NCBI RefSeq assembly: GCF_016807185.1 | Contig: NZ_JAEVYN010000002.1 | Location: forward strand, 1,897,367-1,961,366 | Reading direction: 5' to 3' | DNA length: 64,000 nucleotides | From: Leptolyngbya sp. Cla-17 | GTDB lineage: Bacteria; Cyanobacteriota; Cyanobacteriia; Leptolyngbyales; Leptolyngbyaceae | Translations under genes and position numbers: made by a program | In this document: positions 1 through 9,068 of the stretch, one piece after another | Position numbering within the stretch: position 1 is the first letter of the stretch | How the letters are laid out: each line of letters opens with the position of its first letter | The notes under the pieces: generated by a model | The model's database searches: none | The model's input: the letters and a program-made list of their open reading frames with translations, nothing else | What the model was told of the DNA's origin: nothing

Positions 1-233
1 CAGCGATCGCCCGGTTTCAATCCGGGAAAGCCATAGGCAGGCATGGGAGTCGATAGGTCATTGCCTTGTGCTTTGGTATAGGTCAAAAATTCTGCGGTAA
101 CTTGGGCACAGACGACATGCACGCCCACATCACCGCTGCCTGTAGTGCAAAGTCCATCGCGGTAATAGCCCGTCATGGGCGAGGTGCAGCAAAGCTCGAG
201 CGGTTCACCCAATACGTTTTTGGCTTCAGTCAT
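1..233 (-). CDS. DUF2237 family protein (5' part, cut by window edge)
   Basis: Only the first 77 codons are in the window; the gene continues beyond base 1. The translation begins MTEAKNVLGEPLELC and continues with the conserved DUF2237 features: an SPMTGYYRDG segment, Cys-rich GLCTTGSGDVG, VCAQVTAEFL, then QGNDLSTPMP and GFPGLKPGDRW at the window edge. DUF2237 proteins are small (about 120 residues) and have no established biochemical function. The ATG at 233-231 is the only plausible start. Family assignment is firm; function is unknown. Confidence 0.85.
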   Translation of the reverse strand, partial: MTEAKNVLGEPLELCCTSPMTGYYRDGLCTTGSGDVGVHVVCAQVTAEFLTYTKAQGNDLSTPMPAYGFPGLKPGDR

Positions 234-435
234 GATGATTGCCTCGCTAAACCCTGATCTATCGTAGTCAACTTCGTTCTAATGGTGAGCAATGGTGTTT
301 TAGAATCATTGCTAAAAAGCGTGATCGCCTACCCAAAAAAAGATTCACTTGGGCCGTGATGGGGCGATCGCTGAAGACTATTGCCCAAGCTGTTTGAGCA
401 TAGATTGGGGATGATCTCAGCGATCGCTCCTTCGT

Positions 436-720
436 CTACATTTCTATTTTCACACCCTTCCAGAAGGCAACATAGCCTTTGATGTTTTTCGCTGCATCCT
501 TTGGTTCGGGGTAATACCATGCTGCATCTTTGTTTGCTTGCCCATCTACAACCACGTTGTAGTAGCTAGCAGTACCTTTCCAAGGGCAACCGGTGTGGGT
601 GTTGCTTTCCTCAAAATAGTCTTTGTTGAGCGAGTCGGGTGGGAAGTATTGATTGTTTTCAACGACTTCACAGTGGTTGCTTTCGGCGAGGACGGCACCG
701 TTCCAGATAGCTTTGGGCAT
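436..720 (-). CDS. DUF427 domain-containing protein
   Basis: A 94-residue protein covering the whole DUF427 fold. Recognisable segments are the N-terminal MPKAIWNGAVLAES, the middle VENNQYFPPDS, the TGCPWKGTASYY motif (residues 43-54), and the C-terminal AAWYYPEPKDAA and YVAFWKGVKIE. The family is common in cyanobacteria and actinobacteria and has no confirmed reaction. The start is ATG. The gene stands alone: about 200 bp separate it from the DUF2237 gene downstream, and murF runs the other way. Family assignment is confident; no function can be given. Confidence 0.9.
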   Translation of the reverse strand: MPKAIWNGAVLAESNHCEVVENNQYFPPDSLNKDYFEESNTHTGCPWKGTASYYNVVVDGQANKDAAWYYPEPKDAAKNIKGYVAFWKGVKIEM

Positions 721-948
721 TGTTAAGTAATCTCGTTGAATGGTTCGCCTTTAGCCTATCGAAGTGCCACTTGTTTTTGCAACGCGATCGCGCGAAGTAG
801 TTAAAGTGCAATAACAACGGCTAAGGGCTGTATATCAAGCGTTTGAGTCAATTTTTTAATGGACTGAACCTGAGAAACTTATTGGAAAACTTGCCAAAGG
901 TGGAGGTTGGAAGTTCAATAGCAGCTAGACCTTTTTGATTGCTGCCCT

Positions 949-2346
949 ATGCCTTGCCAAGCAACCCTGACCCAGCTTGTTAGTTTGCTCAACGCCACGC
1001 TAATCAATTTATTAGACGATGCGGCACTAACAACCTTAGCAACAGGGATCACAACTGATACTCGCGCTATCAAACCTGGAGAAGTGTTTGTAGCATTGCG
1101 CGGTGAGCAATTTGATGGGCATCAATTTGTGACGACAGCGTTTGAAAAGGGTGCGATCGCAGCCATTGTGGATGGCGAATTTTTGAGGGCAGATTTTGAC
1201 ACTCAGCAGGCTGAACAGCCATTTCCGCTAATTCAGGTAAAAGATACGCTAGTGGCATATCAGGCGATCGCCCACTGGTGGCGCACCCAGTTCACTATTC
1301 CAGTCATTGCTGTGACGGGTTCCGTTGGCAAAACGACCACCAAAGAGTTAATTGCTGCTGTTCTTTCACATGCCAGCCCCGGTTTACCTCAAGTCTTAAA
1401 AACTCAAGCAAATTACAACAACGAGATTGGAGTACCCAAAACGCTGTTAGAACTGGATGCCAGTCATGACTACGCGATTGTGGAAATGGGGATGCGCGGA
1501 CGAGGAGAGATTGCATTGCTGAGCACCATTGCCCAACCTACTATCGCGGTGATTACGAACGTTGGCACTGCTCATATTGAACGATTGGGATCAGAACTTG
1601 CGATCGCCCAGGCAAAATGCGAACTTCTAGCCGAGCTTTCCGCTGACAGTATCGCCATTCTCAACCACGACAATCCCTTACTCCTCAAAACAGCCGCTGA
1701 AGTTTGGCAAGGCAAAACCCTCACGTTTGGGCTAGATGGGGGAGACATTCACGGGCACTTGCTCGATCCAAATACGCTGCAAGTCGAGGGCATTGATCTA
1801 CCCTTGCCCTTGCCCGGTCGCCACAATGCCATTAATTATCTAGCAGCGTTAACGGTGGCTAAAGTCTTGGGTTTAGATTGGTCGCCGCTCATGCAAGGGA
1901 TGACCGTAGAGCTTCCGGGCGGACGTGCTAAACGCTACGACCTCCCAAACGACATCGTGATTTTAGATGAAACGTATAATGCGGGACTAGAATCCATGCT
2001 GGCATCTCTACATTTGCTCATGCAAACCCCTGGCAAACGGCATATTGCAATACTGGGCACGATGAAAGAATTGGGGGAGCGATCGCCAGAGTTTCATCAA
2101 CGGGTTGGGTTCACGGCTCAACAGCTTCAGGTCGATTACCTGCTGATCCTCGCCGATCCTCTCGAAGCTGCCGCCATGAAGGCGGGTGCCGCGGGAATTC
2201 CTACTGAATGCTTTACCAGTCAGTCACAACTGGTCGAACGGTTGAAAGTGCTGGCGCAAAGTGGCGATCGCCTGCTTTTCAAAGCATCTCGTGCTGTTGG
2301 ACTTGACCAAGTGGTGAACCAATTCCGTCGCGATCGTTGCCAGTAA
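949..2346 (+). CDS. murF: UDP-N-acetylmuramoyl-tripeptide--D-alanyl-D-alanine ligase
   Basis: A cytoplasmic Mur ligase that adds D-Ala-D-Ala to UDP-MurNAc-tripeptide, the last soluble step of peptidoglycan precursor synthesis. At 465 residues it has the normal length. The N-terminal substrate-binding domain contains the DTRAIKPGEVFVAL motif. The ATP-binding P-loop TGSVGKTTTKE lies at about residues 122-132, followed by NYNNEIGVP and the VEMGMRGRGEI segment typical of MurF. The C-terminal domain has ILDETYNAG and the LGTMKELG segment. The start is ATG 949. It appears monocistronic, with a 288-bp spacer before arsC that I cannot otherwise assign. Confidence 0.97.
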   Translation: MPCQATLTQLVSLLNATLINLLDDAALTTLATGITTDTRAIKPGEVFVALRGEQFDGHQFVTTAFEKGAIAAIVDGEFLRADFDTQQAEQPFPLIQVKDTLVAYQAIAHWWRTQFTIPVIAVTGSVGKTTTKELIAAVLSHASPGLPQVLKTQANYNNEIGVPKTLLELDASHDYAIVEMGMRGRGEIALLSTIAQPTIAVITNVGTAHIERLGSELAIAQAKCELLAELSADSIAILNHDNPLLLKTAAEVWQGKTLTFGLDGGDIHGHLLDPNTLQVEGIDLPLPLPGRHNAINYLAALTVAKVLGLDWSPLMQGMTVELPGGRAKRYDLPNDIVILDETYNAGLESMLASLHLLMQTPGKRHIAILGTMKELGERSPEFHQRVGFTAQQLQVDYLLILADPLEAAAMKAGAAGIPTECFTSQSQLVERLKVLAQSGDRLLFKASRAVGLDQVVNQFRRDRCQ

Positions 2347-2634
2347 TTGAATCAAGGTTCTTACACACGCGTATTCACAATAGGTTGATGTCAGCTACAG
2401 CTCAAATCAGCGGTGGCAGATGTCCTTAAATTTAGGACTAGCAGCTTTCAGCCGCCCGCTGTATTGGATAGTTAGCCACCATATTCAAAGCTCCAGAGGA
2501 TGAGACTTTGGCTTCTTATTACTCATGCTCAAGCTTTTTGGGTATTTTGATAACGGGAGGTAACCTCAACCTTCTTGAGTAATGCTCTTAACGCTCCTTG
2601 GTTAACTCAAGCCAACACTCTCCTCAAATAACCC

Positions 2635-3063
2635 ATGAAACCTCGCTTAATCATTCTTTGTACAGGCAATTCCTGCCGCAGCCAAATGGCTGAAGGTTTT
2701 TTGCGAGAATTAGCCGATGATTTATTTGATGCTCAAAGTGCTGGCATGGACCCTGCTGCAGAGGTTCATCCACTGGCAGTCAAAGTGATGTCAGAAATCG
2801 GGATTGATATTTCTGGAAATACCTGCAAACACATCAATGCTTTTTTTGATGAGCCAATTGAGACGGTAATTACCGTCTGCGACCATGCTGATCAGAGTTG
2901 CCCGGTCTTACCTGCGTCAACCAAGCGCCATCACTTCAGTTTTCCAGATCCCGCTTCGGCAGTAGGAACTGAAAATGAAAAACTCGTGGTGTTTCGCCAA
3001 ATTCGGGACGATATCAGTCGTATCTTGTTAGCCTATGTTGCAGGCAGGCGCGACGCTCTGTGA
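2635..3063 (+). CDS. arsC: Arsenate reductase / low-molecular-weight protein tyrosine phosphatase family
   Basis: A 142-residue cytoplasmic protein of the LMW-PTP fold. The phosphate-binding loop CTGNSCRS starts at Cys9. Two further cysteines, Cys82 and Cys89 in the VCDHADQSCPVLP segment, give the three-cysteine spacing of the pI258-type arsenate reductases, and the general-acid loop FPDPA follows. This supports arsenate reductase rather than a plain phosphatase. Whether electrons come from thioredoxin or glutaredoxin cannot be read from sequence; cyanobacterial relatives are known to use glutaredoxin. No arsR or arsenite exporter gene is adjacent. The kinase gene follows closely. Confidence 0.92.
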   Translation: MKPRLIILCTGNSCRSQMAEGFLRELADDLFDAQSAGMDPAAEVHPLAVKVMSEIGIDISGNTCKHINAFFDEPIETVITVCDHADQSCPVLPASTKRHHFSFPDPASAVGTENEKLVVFRQIRDDISRILLAYVAGRRDAL

Positions 3064-3100
3064 GCTTCGCCCACAAATTCTTAGCCTGGGTATACCAAAT

Positions 3101-4462
3101 ATGGTTAAGTTTTCTATGGTCATAGCACAAGCTCTTGCCGATCGCGAAGATTTGCTTATGGCGCTGATCGACCGTGCTGGACGATTTCTATGGGCTAATC
3201 AAGCATTTTCTTTGCACAGCAAACAATCGCTTGAGGAAATGATTGGACAAAAGTTCTTTCAAATTCTCTCGCTCAATGCTCAGCACTTGCCACAGAAGAC
3301 CTATATTCAGGAACAACTGATCAAAGGTGAAAGCTTTAAGTTTGAGTTTGCCTATCAACAGGAAGGACTCCTCACTCAAGCATGGTTGTTGATGGATGGA
3401 CAGCCTATTTGCGATTCGGAAGGAATTATTAGCCAGTACTCGCTACTTGCAACCGATATTACCCTGCGCAAACAGGCGGAACTGGATCTACAAGAGGCAA
3501 AACGTTTGCTCGAACACAGTAATCAGGCTCTAGAAGCGCGGGTTCAACAACGAACCTCGGCACTGGTTCACGAAAAAGAACGGGCAGAACAGGCATTTCA
3601 GCAACTTCAGCAGATGCAACTGCAACTCATTCAGAATGAAAAAATGTCGGCTCTGGGCAATCTTGTAGCCGGGATCGCCCATGAGATCAACAATCCAGTA
3701 GGTTTTTTAGCAGGTAATCTGCAACCTGCTAGAGATTACGTGCAGGACTTGTTTGGCTTGATTGACTTGTATCAGGAGAAGTATCCTACAACTGATCCAG
3801 ATATTAGTGCTGAAATGGAGGCAATTGATCTGGACTATTTACGGGAAGATTTGCCAAAACTTATCGGTTCGATGCAGGAGGGGGTAAATCGTCTTAAACA
3901 TATCAGTACCAGTCTGCGAATTTTCTCGCGAACCGATAGCGATCGCCCCGTTCCTTTCAATATTCACGAAGGTCTTGATAGTACACTCTTAATCCTGAAA
4001 CATCGTCTGAAGGCGAATGAGAGCCGACCTGACATTGAAGTCATAAAAGAATACGGAGGGCTGCCAACCGTTGAGTGTTACGCTGGGCAACTCAATCAAG
4101 TTTTCTTGAATTTACTGGCAAATGCGATTGAGGCATTAGAAGAATCGCAGCAGCAATGCAGCTTTGAAGGGCTTAGAGCTAACCCTCATCGAATTGAAAT
4201 TCGCACACGGCTCTCGGAAAATGAGCAACAGGTTTTGATTTACATTGCTGATAACGGACCTGGCATGACGGCAGAGGTGCAAGCCTCCATCTTTGATCAA
4301 TCGTTTACGACCAAAGCAGTTGGTACAGGAACCGGATTGGGATTAGCGATCGCCCGTCAAATTGTTGTGGAGAAACATGGCGGTAACTTGTATTGTTGTT
4401 CTCAACCGGGTCAGGGAGCCGAGTTTGTGATTGAACTTCCTACTTCACTGACAGATTTATAA
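3101..4462 (+). CDS. PAS-domain sensor histidine kinase
   Basis: A soluble kinase of about 453 residues. A PAS domain (about residues 15-125) is followed by a coiled coil rich in Gln, Glu and Arg. The dimerisation box carries the phospho-accepting His in LVAGIAHEINNPVGF. The ATPase domain has the N box NLLANAIEAL, the G1 box ADNGPGM and the G2 box GTGTGLGLAIA. The frame is open back to 3035, overlapping arsC, but the ATG at 3101 places the PAS domain correctly and avoids the overlap. No response regulator lies next to it, so its partner is unknown. The catalytic core closely resembles that of the kinase at 14828-16630, so the two are probably paralogues with different sensors. Confidence 0.93.
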   Translation: MVKFSMVIAQALADREDLLMALIDRAGRFLWANQAFSLHSKQSLEEMIGQKFFQILSLNAQHLPQKTYIQEQLIKGESFKFEFAYQQEGLLTQAWLLMDGQPICDSEGIISQYSLLATDITLRKQAELDLQEAKRLLEHSNQALEARVQQRTSALVHEKERAEQAFQQLQQMQLQLIQNEKMSALGNLVAGIAHEINNPVGFLAGNLQPARDYVQDLFGLIDLYQEKYPTTDPDISAEMEAIDLDYLREDLPKLIGSMQEGVNRLKHISTSLRIFSRTDSDRPVPFNIHEGLDSTLLILKHRLKANESRPDIEVIKEYGGLPTVECYAGQLNQVFLNLLANAIEALEESQQQCSFEGLRANPHRIEIRTRLSENEQQVLIYIADNGPGMTAEVQASIFDQSFTTKAVGTGTGLGLAIARQIVVEKHGGNLYCCSQPGQGAEFVIELPTSLTDL

Positions 4463-4633
4463 AGCTCCCGCATAACCTTAAGGATGAGTAAAGTTAAGAC
4501 TTCTGATTTCGTTTCAAGCAGTCCCTAATCACCCGCCGCTGGCAACCTCAAACGCTTATTCAGATAGCCTCTCGCAGTCGGTGTGGATTGGGGTTGTTAT
4601 GTGGCGATCTCTAGCGAGAATCAAATCTTAATT

Positions 4634-5056
4634 TCACTTAGAAAGCTGAGTCAGCAAGGCTAACAGGTTCTGAGAAATAGAATCTTCTGCATCAAAATCA
4701 TATTGAAAGTCTCCATAAATATTATTACACTGCCAACATATCGAGCATTGTCTTTGCGAACTATCCTGGGTGTAAAACCGCAAACCGAATGGTGGAGTAT
4801 GGCAACGTGCTGGATCTCCTGAAGGTAATTGGCGAAATAAGTCAGCAATTTTCTGTACAGCTTGATCCTCAATACGTTTACGAGGCGCGTTATCAAGGAT
4901 ATTCAGCCCTCCAATAGCACCGCTTCCATCAAGAATCAAAATGTCAATAGTGCTAACTTCAAGCAGTTCTCTAGGGAGTAGGGGAGTAGGTCTTTTCCTG
5001 TATAATTCGTGGTCGTCTTGTAGAGAAAACGGATTATTTTTATTCACAGCCCACAT
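4634..5056 (-). CDS. Hypothetical protein with C-terminal Cys motif
   Basis: About 140 residues, family not recognised. The middle contains a hydrophobic beta strand (IDILILDGSG). The C-terminal half contains ARCHTPPFGLRFY and then CSICWQCNN, a CxxCxxC cluster that could bind zinc together with the upstream Cys and His. There is no signal peptide or membrane segment. The ATG at 5056 sits directly against a GGAG; a GTG at 5047 has the more normal 9-base spacing and is the better start by ribosome-binding site. The 40-bp tandem array begins 86 bp upstream, as it does at the HEPN gene at 20084-20866. I give no function. Confidence 0.6.
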   Translation of the reverse strand: MWAVNKNNPFSLQDDHELYRKRPTPLLPRELLEVSTIDILILDGSGAIGGLNILDNAPRKRIEDQAVQKIADLFRQLPSGDPARCHTPPFGLRFYTQDSSQRQCSICWQCNNIYGDFQYDFDAEDSISQNLLALLTQLSK

Positions 5057-5403
5057 CTCCGTTATAGAGAATTCATAGCTTTACTTAAGTTCTAAAATTC
5101 ATTCCATACCTACACCACTAAATTCAAGCAGTATAACTATTTGTTAAACGGAAGGTTTCTGCCCAAGATCCTAATCTGGGTAATTATGCAGATAGTTTCT
5201 GTATAACGCCCCTAGTTAGGTAGACAGGCAGAATATTGCCATATAGTATGCCGTTTGGGGTAAATAGGCAGAATCTTTCCGCACACTTTCTGATTTATGT
5301 GGCTGACAGCGATCGCCTCACTCAAAATTGGGTGGGGACAAACGGGGCTGTGGATTACAGTAGTTTTACAGCGAACAAATAATTTGCGACGGATGATTTC
5401 CCT
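5057..5403. other. Divergent intergenic region holding the 40-bp array
   Basis: This 347-bp spacer separates the minus-strand hypothetical gene from the plus-strand NACHT gene. Nearly half is the four-unit array at 5143-5302. The rest holds one HIP1 octamer near 5310 and no other gene-like signal. It must contain the promoters of both flanking genes. Confidence 0.7.
5143..5302 (+). repeat. Tandem array, four imperfect 40-bp units (copy A)
   Basis: Four consecutive units of exactly 40 bp start at 5143, 5183, 5223 and 5263. The shared core is close to AGGCAGAATCTTTCCGYATA, and units 1-3 end in GGTA. Units differ by many substitutions but keep the period. A second four-unit array lies at 20894-21053, and units 2, 3 and 4 there resemble the same-numbered units here more than they resemble their neighbours. 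The array was therefore spread as a whole. I do not recognise it as a named cyanobacterial repeat. Confidence 0.85.
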
Positions 5404-7572
5404 ATGCCATTTGAGCAGATGTTTATCTCGGCAGCAGCCTTAACCATTGGCTCTATTTGCAGCCGTGTGCTGTGTGAAGGCGGCACACGGTTTGCCAGTT
5501 GGGTGCAGGAACAAAGCGAAGATGCCGCACAGATTATTAAAAAAGCGTCGGAGCAATATGCCTGGAACTACGCCAAACGCCACGGCATGATGAAGGTGCT
5601 GGGAATGCGAGAACCCGTGCCTTTGGAGTCGGTCTATACAGCAGTGCAATTTTTGGATCGGGAGAGCATTAGCCGATTTGACTCGATTGAAGACCTAGAA
5701 AAGGCATTTCGCGAACAGCCCGATCGCCGCTTTCAAAAGAAAGCCAAAAAAATGGATGGGCTGCGGGTTGCCAATGACAAGCAATACCTAATGGTGCTGG
5801 GCGGTCCCGGTGCAGGCAAATCGACCTTTTTACGCAAAATGGGCTTGGAAGCACTGAAGGGGAATAGCCTCGAAAATGGCTATGTGCATGAGTGCATCCC
5901 GGTGCTAGTTGAGTTGAAGAACTTCGCCTCCAATGAAATTGCCATTGAACAGGCGATCGCCCAAGAGTTTCGCATTTGTGGCATTCCATCGCCAGAGCTT
6001 GTCACGACCAAACTGCTGGAAGCCGGCAACCTGTTGATTTTGTTAGATGGGCTAGATGAAGTGCCCACCAAGCAGATGACCAGCGCCATTCAGCAGATTC
6101 AAAACTTTGTCGATCAATATGACAAAAATCGCTTTGTAGCATCCTGTCGCCTTGCTGCCTACCGCAACAACTTTTATCGGTTTAGTGATGTGGCAATGGC
6201 AGACTTTGACCACGAACAGGTGAAGCAGTTTATTCACCGCTGGTTTCAGTCGGAAGAAGACTTAAAGCTGACTACGGCACAGCGCTGCTGGAATCTGTTG
6301 CAGCAGCCAGAATATGTCGCCACTAAGGAACTTGCCCATACGCCTTTACTGCTTACTCTGTTGTGTTTGGTGTTTGACGATTCCCAAACTTTTCCCAAAA
6401 ATCGAGCGGTGCTGTATGGCGAAGCGCTGGATGTGTTACTGAAAAAGTGGGCATCGGAACGGCGAATTCAGCGCGATCCAATTTATCAAGATCTCAGCAT
6501 TGCGCTGGAGGAGATCATGCTGGCAGAGATTGCCTTTAAACACTTCGAGGCGAATCGATTGTTTTTTACCAAACGCGAGGTCGTAGACCAAATCCGTACC
6601 TTTCTGGCAGAAAACCTGAATGCACCCAAGCATTTAGATGGAGAAGCCGTGCTAGAGGCGATCGCGATTCAGCAGGGCATTCTGGTAGAGCGGGCACAGG
6701 AAGTTTACTCGTTTTCTCACCTGACCTTGCAGGAATATCTGGCAGCGCAGTACATTGACGACCACCAACTCACCCAAACCCTGGTGCAAGAACACCTGAC
6801 TCATGAGCGCTGGCAAGAAGTGTTTTTGCTCGTAGCAGGCGTGATGCGGGGCGGGGCGGATGCTCTGCTGCTGGCAATGGAGGCACAGGCAAACACTTTC
6901 ATCAACACGCCAAAGTTGAAGGCGTTACTGCAATGGACTGAGGAGGTCACTACAGAATCGACGGGTCGCCTGTCGCCTGCCGCCAAGCGCACGACTGCCT
7001 TATTTTTGGCGCTCGTGAATCATCGCGCTCTAAATTTGGCGCGGGTGCTAGATCCTAACCTGGCAAGCACGCTGGAACTAGCGCGCACCCTGGCAAATAT
7101 TCGCACTTTGGAGTCGGCATACACCGAAGACAATACTCCTGCCCGGTCGGCAATTCCCACTCGTGCGTTGGCGATCGCCCTCACGCGATCGCTGCCGACT
7201 CGCTTAATAGGGCAGGCATTCGCCAAAACACTCACCAAAACCTTTACCGATGAACTCGCTAAGCTAGAGCCATTTCACGAAACGACACTACACGAACTGG
7301 TGACACAGTTAAGGGCATTGAATCTGCGATCTCCGGATATCCGCCAGTCGGCAACCGTGCTGCAAGAATTTCACACACAAGTGTTCCACACCTGGTTTAG
7401 CATCCTCAAACTTGATCCCACCTGGATCAGCCTTTCCACCGAAGAACTGCGAAAACTTGATCGCTATCTCTATGCCAACTGGCTGCTCGTGCGCTGTAAA
7501 CAGGCGGCAGTCAGGGTTTCGCCCCGCACCTGGGCAGGTATCGAACAACGCCTCTTGCGGATATCGTCCTAG
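5404..7572 (+). CDS. NACHT-family STAND NTPase
   Basis: A 722-residue protein with a NACHT NTPase core. An N-terminal helical region of about 125 residues precedes the P-loop GGPGAGKST (residues 133-141). The Walker B segment LLDGLDEVP is at about 213-221, followed by the sensor segment VASCRLAAYR. A winged-helix-like region follows, with FSHLTLQEYLAAQY near residue 440, typical of NACHT proteins. The C-terminal 220 residues are helical and match no repeat class I know; there are no obvious leucine-rich, WD40 or TPR repeats. Related proteins act as signal-responsive switches, and some bacterial NACHT proteins are antiphage effectors. That role here is an inference. The effector identity of the N-terminal region is not clear. 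Confidence 0.9.
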   Translation: MPFEQMFISAAALTIGSICSRVLCEGGTRFASWVQEQSEDAAQIIKKASEQYAWNYAKRHGMMKVLGMREPVPLESVYTAVQFLDRESISRFDSIEDLEKAFREQPDRRFQKKAKKMDGLRVANDKQYLMVLGGPGAGKSTFLRKMGLEALKGNSLENGYVHECIPVLVELKNFASNEIAIEQAIAQEFRICGIPSPELVTTKLLEAGNLLILLDGLDEVPTKQMTSAIQQIQNFVDQYDKNRFVASCRLAAYRNNFYRFSDVAMADFDHEQVKQFIHRWFQSEEDLKLTTAQRCWNLLQQPEYVATKELAHTPLLLTLLCLVFDDSQTFPKNRAVLYGEALDVLLKKWASERRIQRDPIYQDLSIALEEIMLAEIAFKHFEANRLFFTKREVVDQIRTFLAENLNAPKHLDGEAVLEAIAIQQGILVERAQEVYSFSHLTLQEYLAAQYIDDHQLTQTLVQEHLTHERWQEVFLLVAGVMRGGADALLLAMEAQANTFINTPKLKALLQWTEEVTTESTGRLSPAAKRTTALFLALVNHRALNLARVLDPNLASTLELARTLANIRTLESAYTEDNTPARSAIPTRALAIALTRSLPTRLIGQAFAKTLTKTFTDELAKLEPFHETTLHELVTQLRALNLRSPDIRQSATVLQEFHTQVFHTWFSILKLDPTWISLSTEELRKLDRYLYANWLLVRCKQAAVRVSPRTWAGIEQRLLRISS

Positions 7573-7638
7573 TAAGTGGAGAAGTGTCTGTCTTTAACGA
7601 AAACTGTTGTATCGTCAATTGCAATTGTTTCACCACCG

Positions 7639-8217
7639 TCACCGCAACTCAGCTTTCAAATTTGTAGATAGCAGCCAAACTGCTCTATCCCAAATCATGC
7701 GATGCCAAATTTCTAGCTCATCAGATAGTGAAGAGACATTAGGTTCGCGCCTGTCCTCATCAATAGTCCACTCATGAAAAAGTTTTTGCTGATGTCTCCT
7801 GATCTCTTTGACGATTTCTTGTACATCTGCTACTTCTGTAGTTGATTTCATTACTGTAATAATCTTGTCTATTTCAAATACCAAATAATCATATTTTTTC
7901 CAAAAATCTTTATTTCTTAGATAAGCTTCGCTTTTAATTCTGACACTAAATCTTTTCGTGAATAACAATCCTCTTTTTTCATTGAGTGGCGAATCTCTCT
8001 CAATGTTGAAGTTACCTAATCTGACGCGACCAATGATGCGCGCAAAAACAGCGTTGAAATCGTTACCAACCTCTTCAATCAATTGAATTGCTTTTTCCCT
8101 GCTCTTTTCTCTTTTTGCTCTACGTTCTGCAAGTAAAGTAAAAAGATAACTTCCAATCAACAAAGATAGCAACGTAATAATTATAGGCTGGCTTAAAAAT
8201 ATCAGTAACTTATTCAT
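7639..8217 (-). CDS. Hypothetical membrane-anchored helical protein
   Basis: A 192-residue protein. Residues 4-28 form one hydrophobic helix (LLIFLSQPIIITLLSLLIG and on), followed by a very basic stretch RRAKREKSREKA that would remain in the cytoplasm. The rest is charged and helical. No family is recognised. Its stop lies 66 bp from the NACHT stop in convergent orientation. It starts 22 bp after the methyltransferase stop, so those two minus-strand genes probably share a transcript. The start is ATG 8217. Confidence 0.75.
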   Translation of the reverse strand: MNKLLIFLSQPIIITLLSLLIGSYLFTLLAERRAKREKSREKAIQLIEEVGNDFNAVFARIIGRVRLGNFNIERDSPLNEKRGLLFTKRFSVRIKSEAYLRNKDFWKKYDYLVFEIDKIITVMKSTTEVADVQEIVKEIRRHQQKLFHEWTIDEDRREPNVSSLSDELEIWHRMIWDRAVWLLSTNLKAELR

Positions 8218-8239
8218 TCCTTTTTCTCAGAATACTTTT

Positions 8240-8923
8240 TCATCTCTTTTCCGCAATTACTTGCAGTTCTGCTATGTCCTCCTCATTCCTACGGGGCAAA
8301 ACTTCTACATCCAAAACTCGAAAACTAGATTGGATAATCTCTTGCAGAATATCATTAGAATCGCCAACATAACGGGTTGCCAAACCATCATGAATGGTAC
8401 AGCGCGTTTGCACATCAAAGTAGTTATTCCAGTAGGGTGTTGCTGGAACCTCATTACACATGGTGTTGATTACCAAAATGCCGCTGTGTTTGAGGACTCG
8501 ATGGGCAGTTCGTAAAAATTGAGCGCGATCACTGCCAATAATGCAGTGAAAACAACGACTATCTAAAGCGATATTAAATGACGCATCGGCAACTTCAGTC
8601 AACCTCAACACATCACCCTGCATAAAAGTAACGAGAATGTTTGCTTTAAATGCATTTTCAATCGCCCAAGCAATCGCAGTTGGAGCAATATCAATACCCG
8701 TTACGTTGTATCCTGCTTGTGCTAGAAAAATACTGGGATTTCCCGCTCCGCAGCCAAGTTCCAGAAGTTTTCCTTGCTTTGGAAACGCATTTTTCTGAGT
8801 CAAAGGTCGCCAACTCAGTTGCCAATATTCAATCATCTCGTCGTATTTGAACCAACCTGCATAATCTGGATCGTTCCGGTTGCGTTGGTAAATACGATCG
8901 TGCCCTGGGTAATCCGTTCTCAT
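8240..8923 (-). CDS. Class I SAM-dependent methyltransferase
   Basis: A 227-residue cytoplasmic protein with a Rossmann-type SAM-binding domain. Motif I is LLELGCGAGNPS (about residues 53-64), the acidic residue after strand 2 is in VTGIDIAPTAI, motif II region is MQGDVLRL, and the post-motif FNIALDSRCFHCI follows. The architecture resembles small-molecule methyltransferases of the TehB/thiopurine-methyltransferase-like group, but the substrate cannot be inferred. It is the upstream gene of a likely pair with the membrane-anchored hypothetical. Confidence 0.9.
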   Translation of the reverse strand: MRTDYPGHDRIYQRNRNDPDYAGWFKYDEMIEYWQLSWRPLTQKNAFPKQGKLLELGCGAGNPSIFLAQAGYNVTGIDIAPTAIAWAIENAFKANILVTFMQGDVLRLTEVADASFNIALDSRCFHCIIGSDRAQFLRTAHRVLKHSGILVINTMCNEVPATPYWNNYFDVQTRCTIHDGLATRYVGDSNDILQEIIQSSFRVLDVEVLPRRNEEDIAELQVIAEKR

Positions 8924-9068
8924 AGCTTGCTGTCTTTAGAATGAGACTACCTTGAAGCTCTACTAAATCCAAAGTAGGCTAATTGGACAACTGTAACCTT
9001 GTGACTAGCGAGTTTATACTAAAAGGCGTTATTGCAACCTTTACCTAAACCAGGCAAGCCAATCTGTT

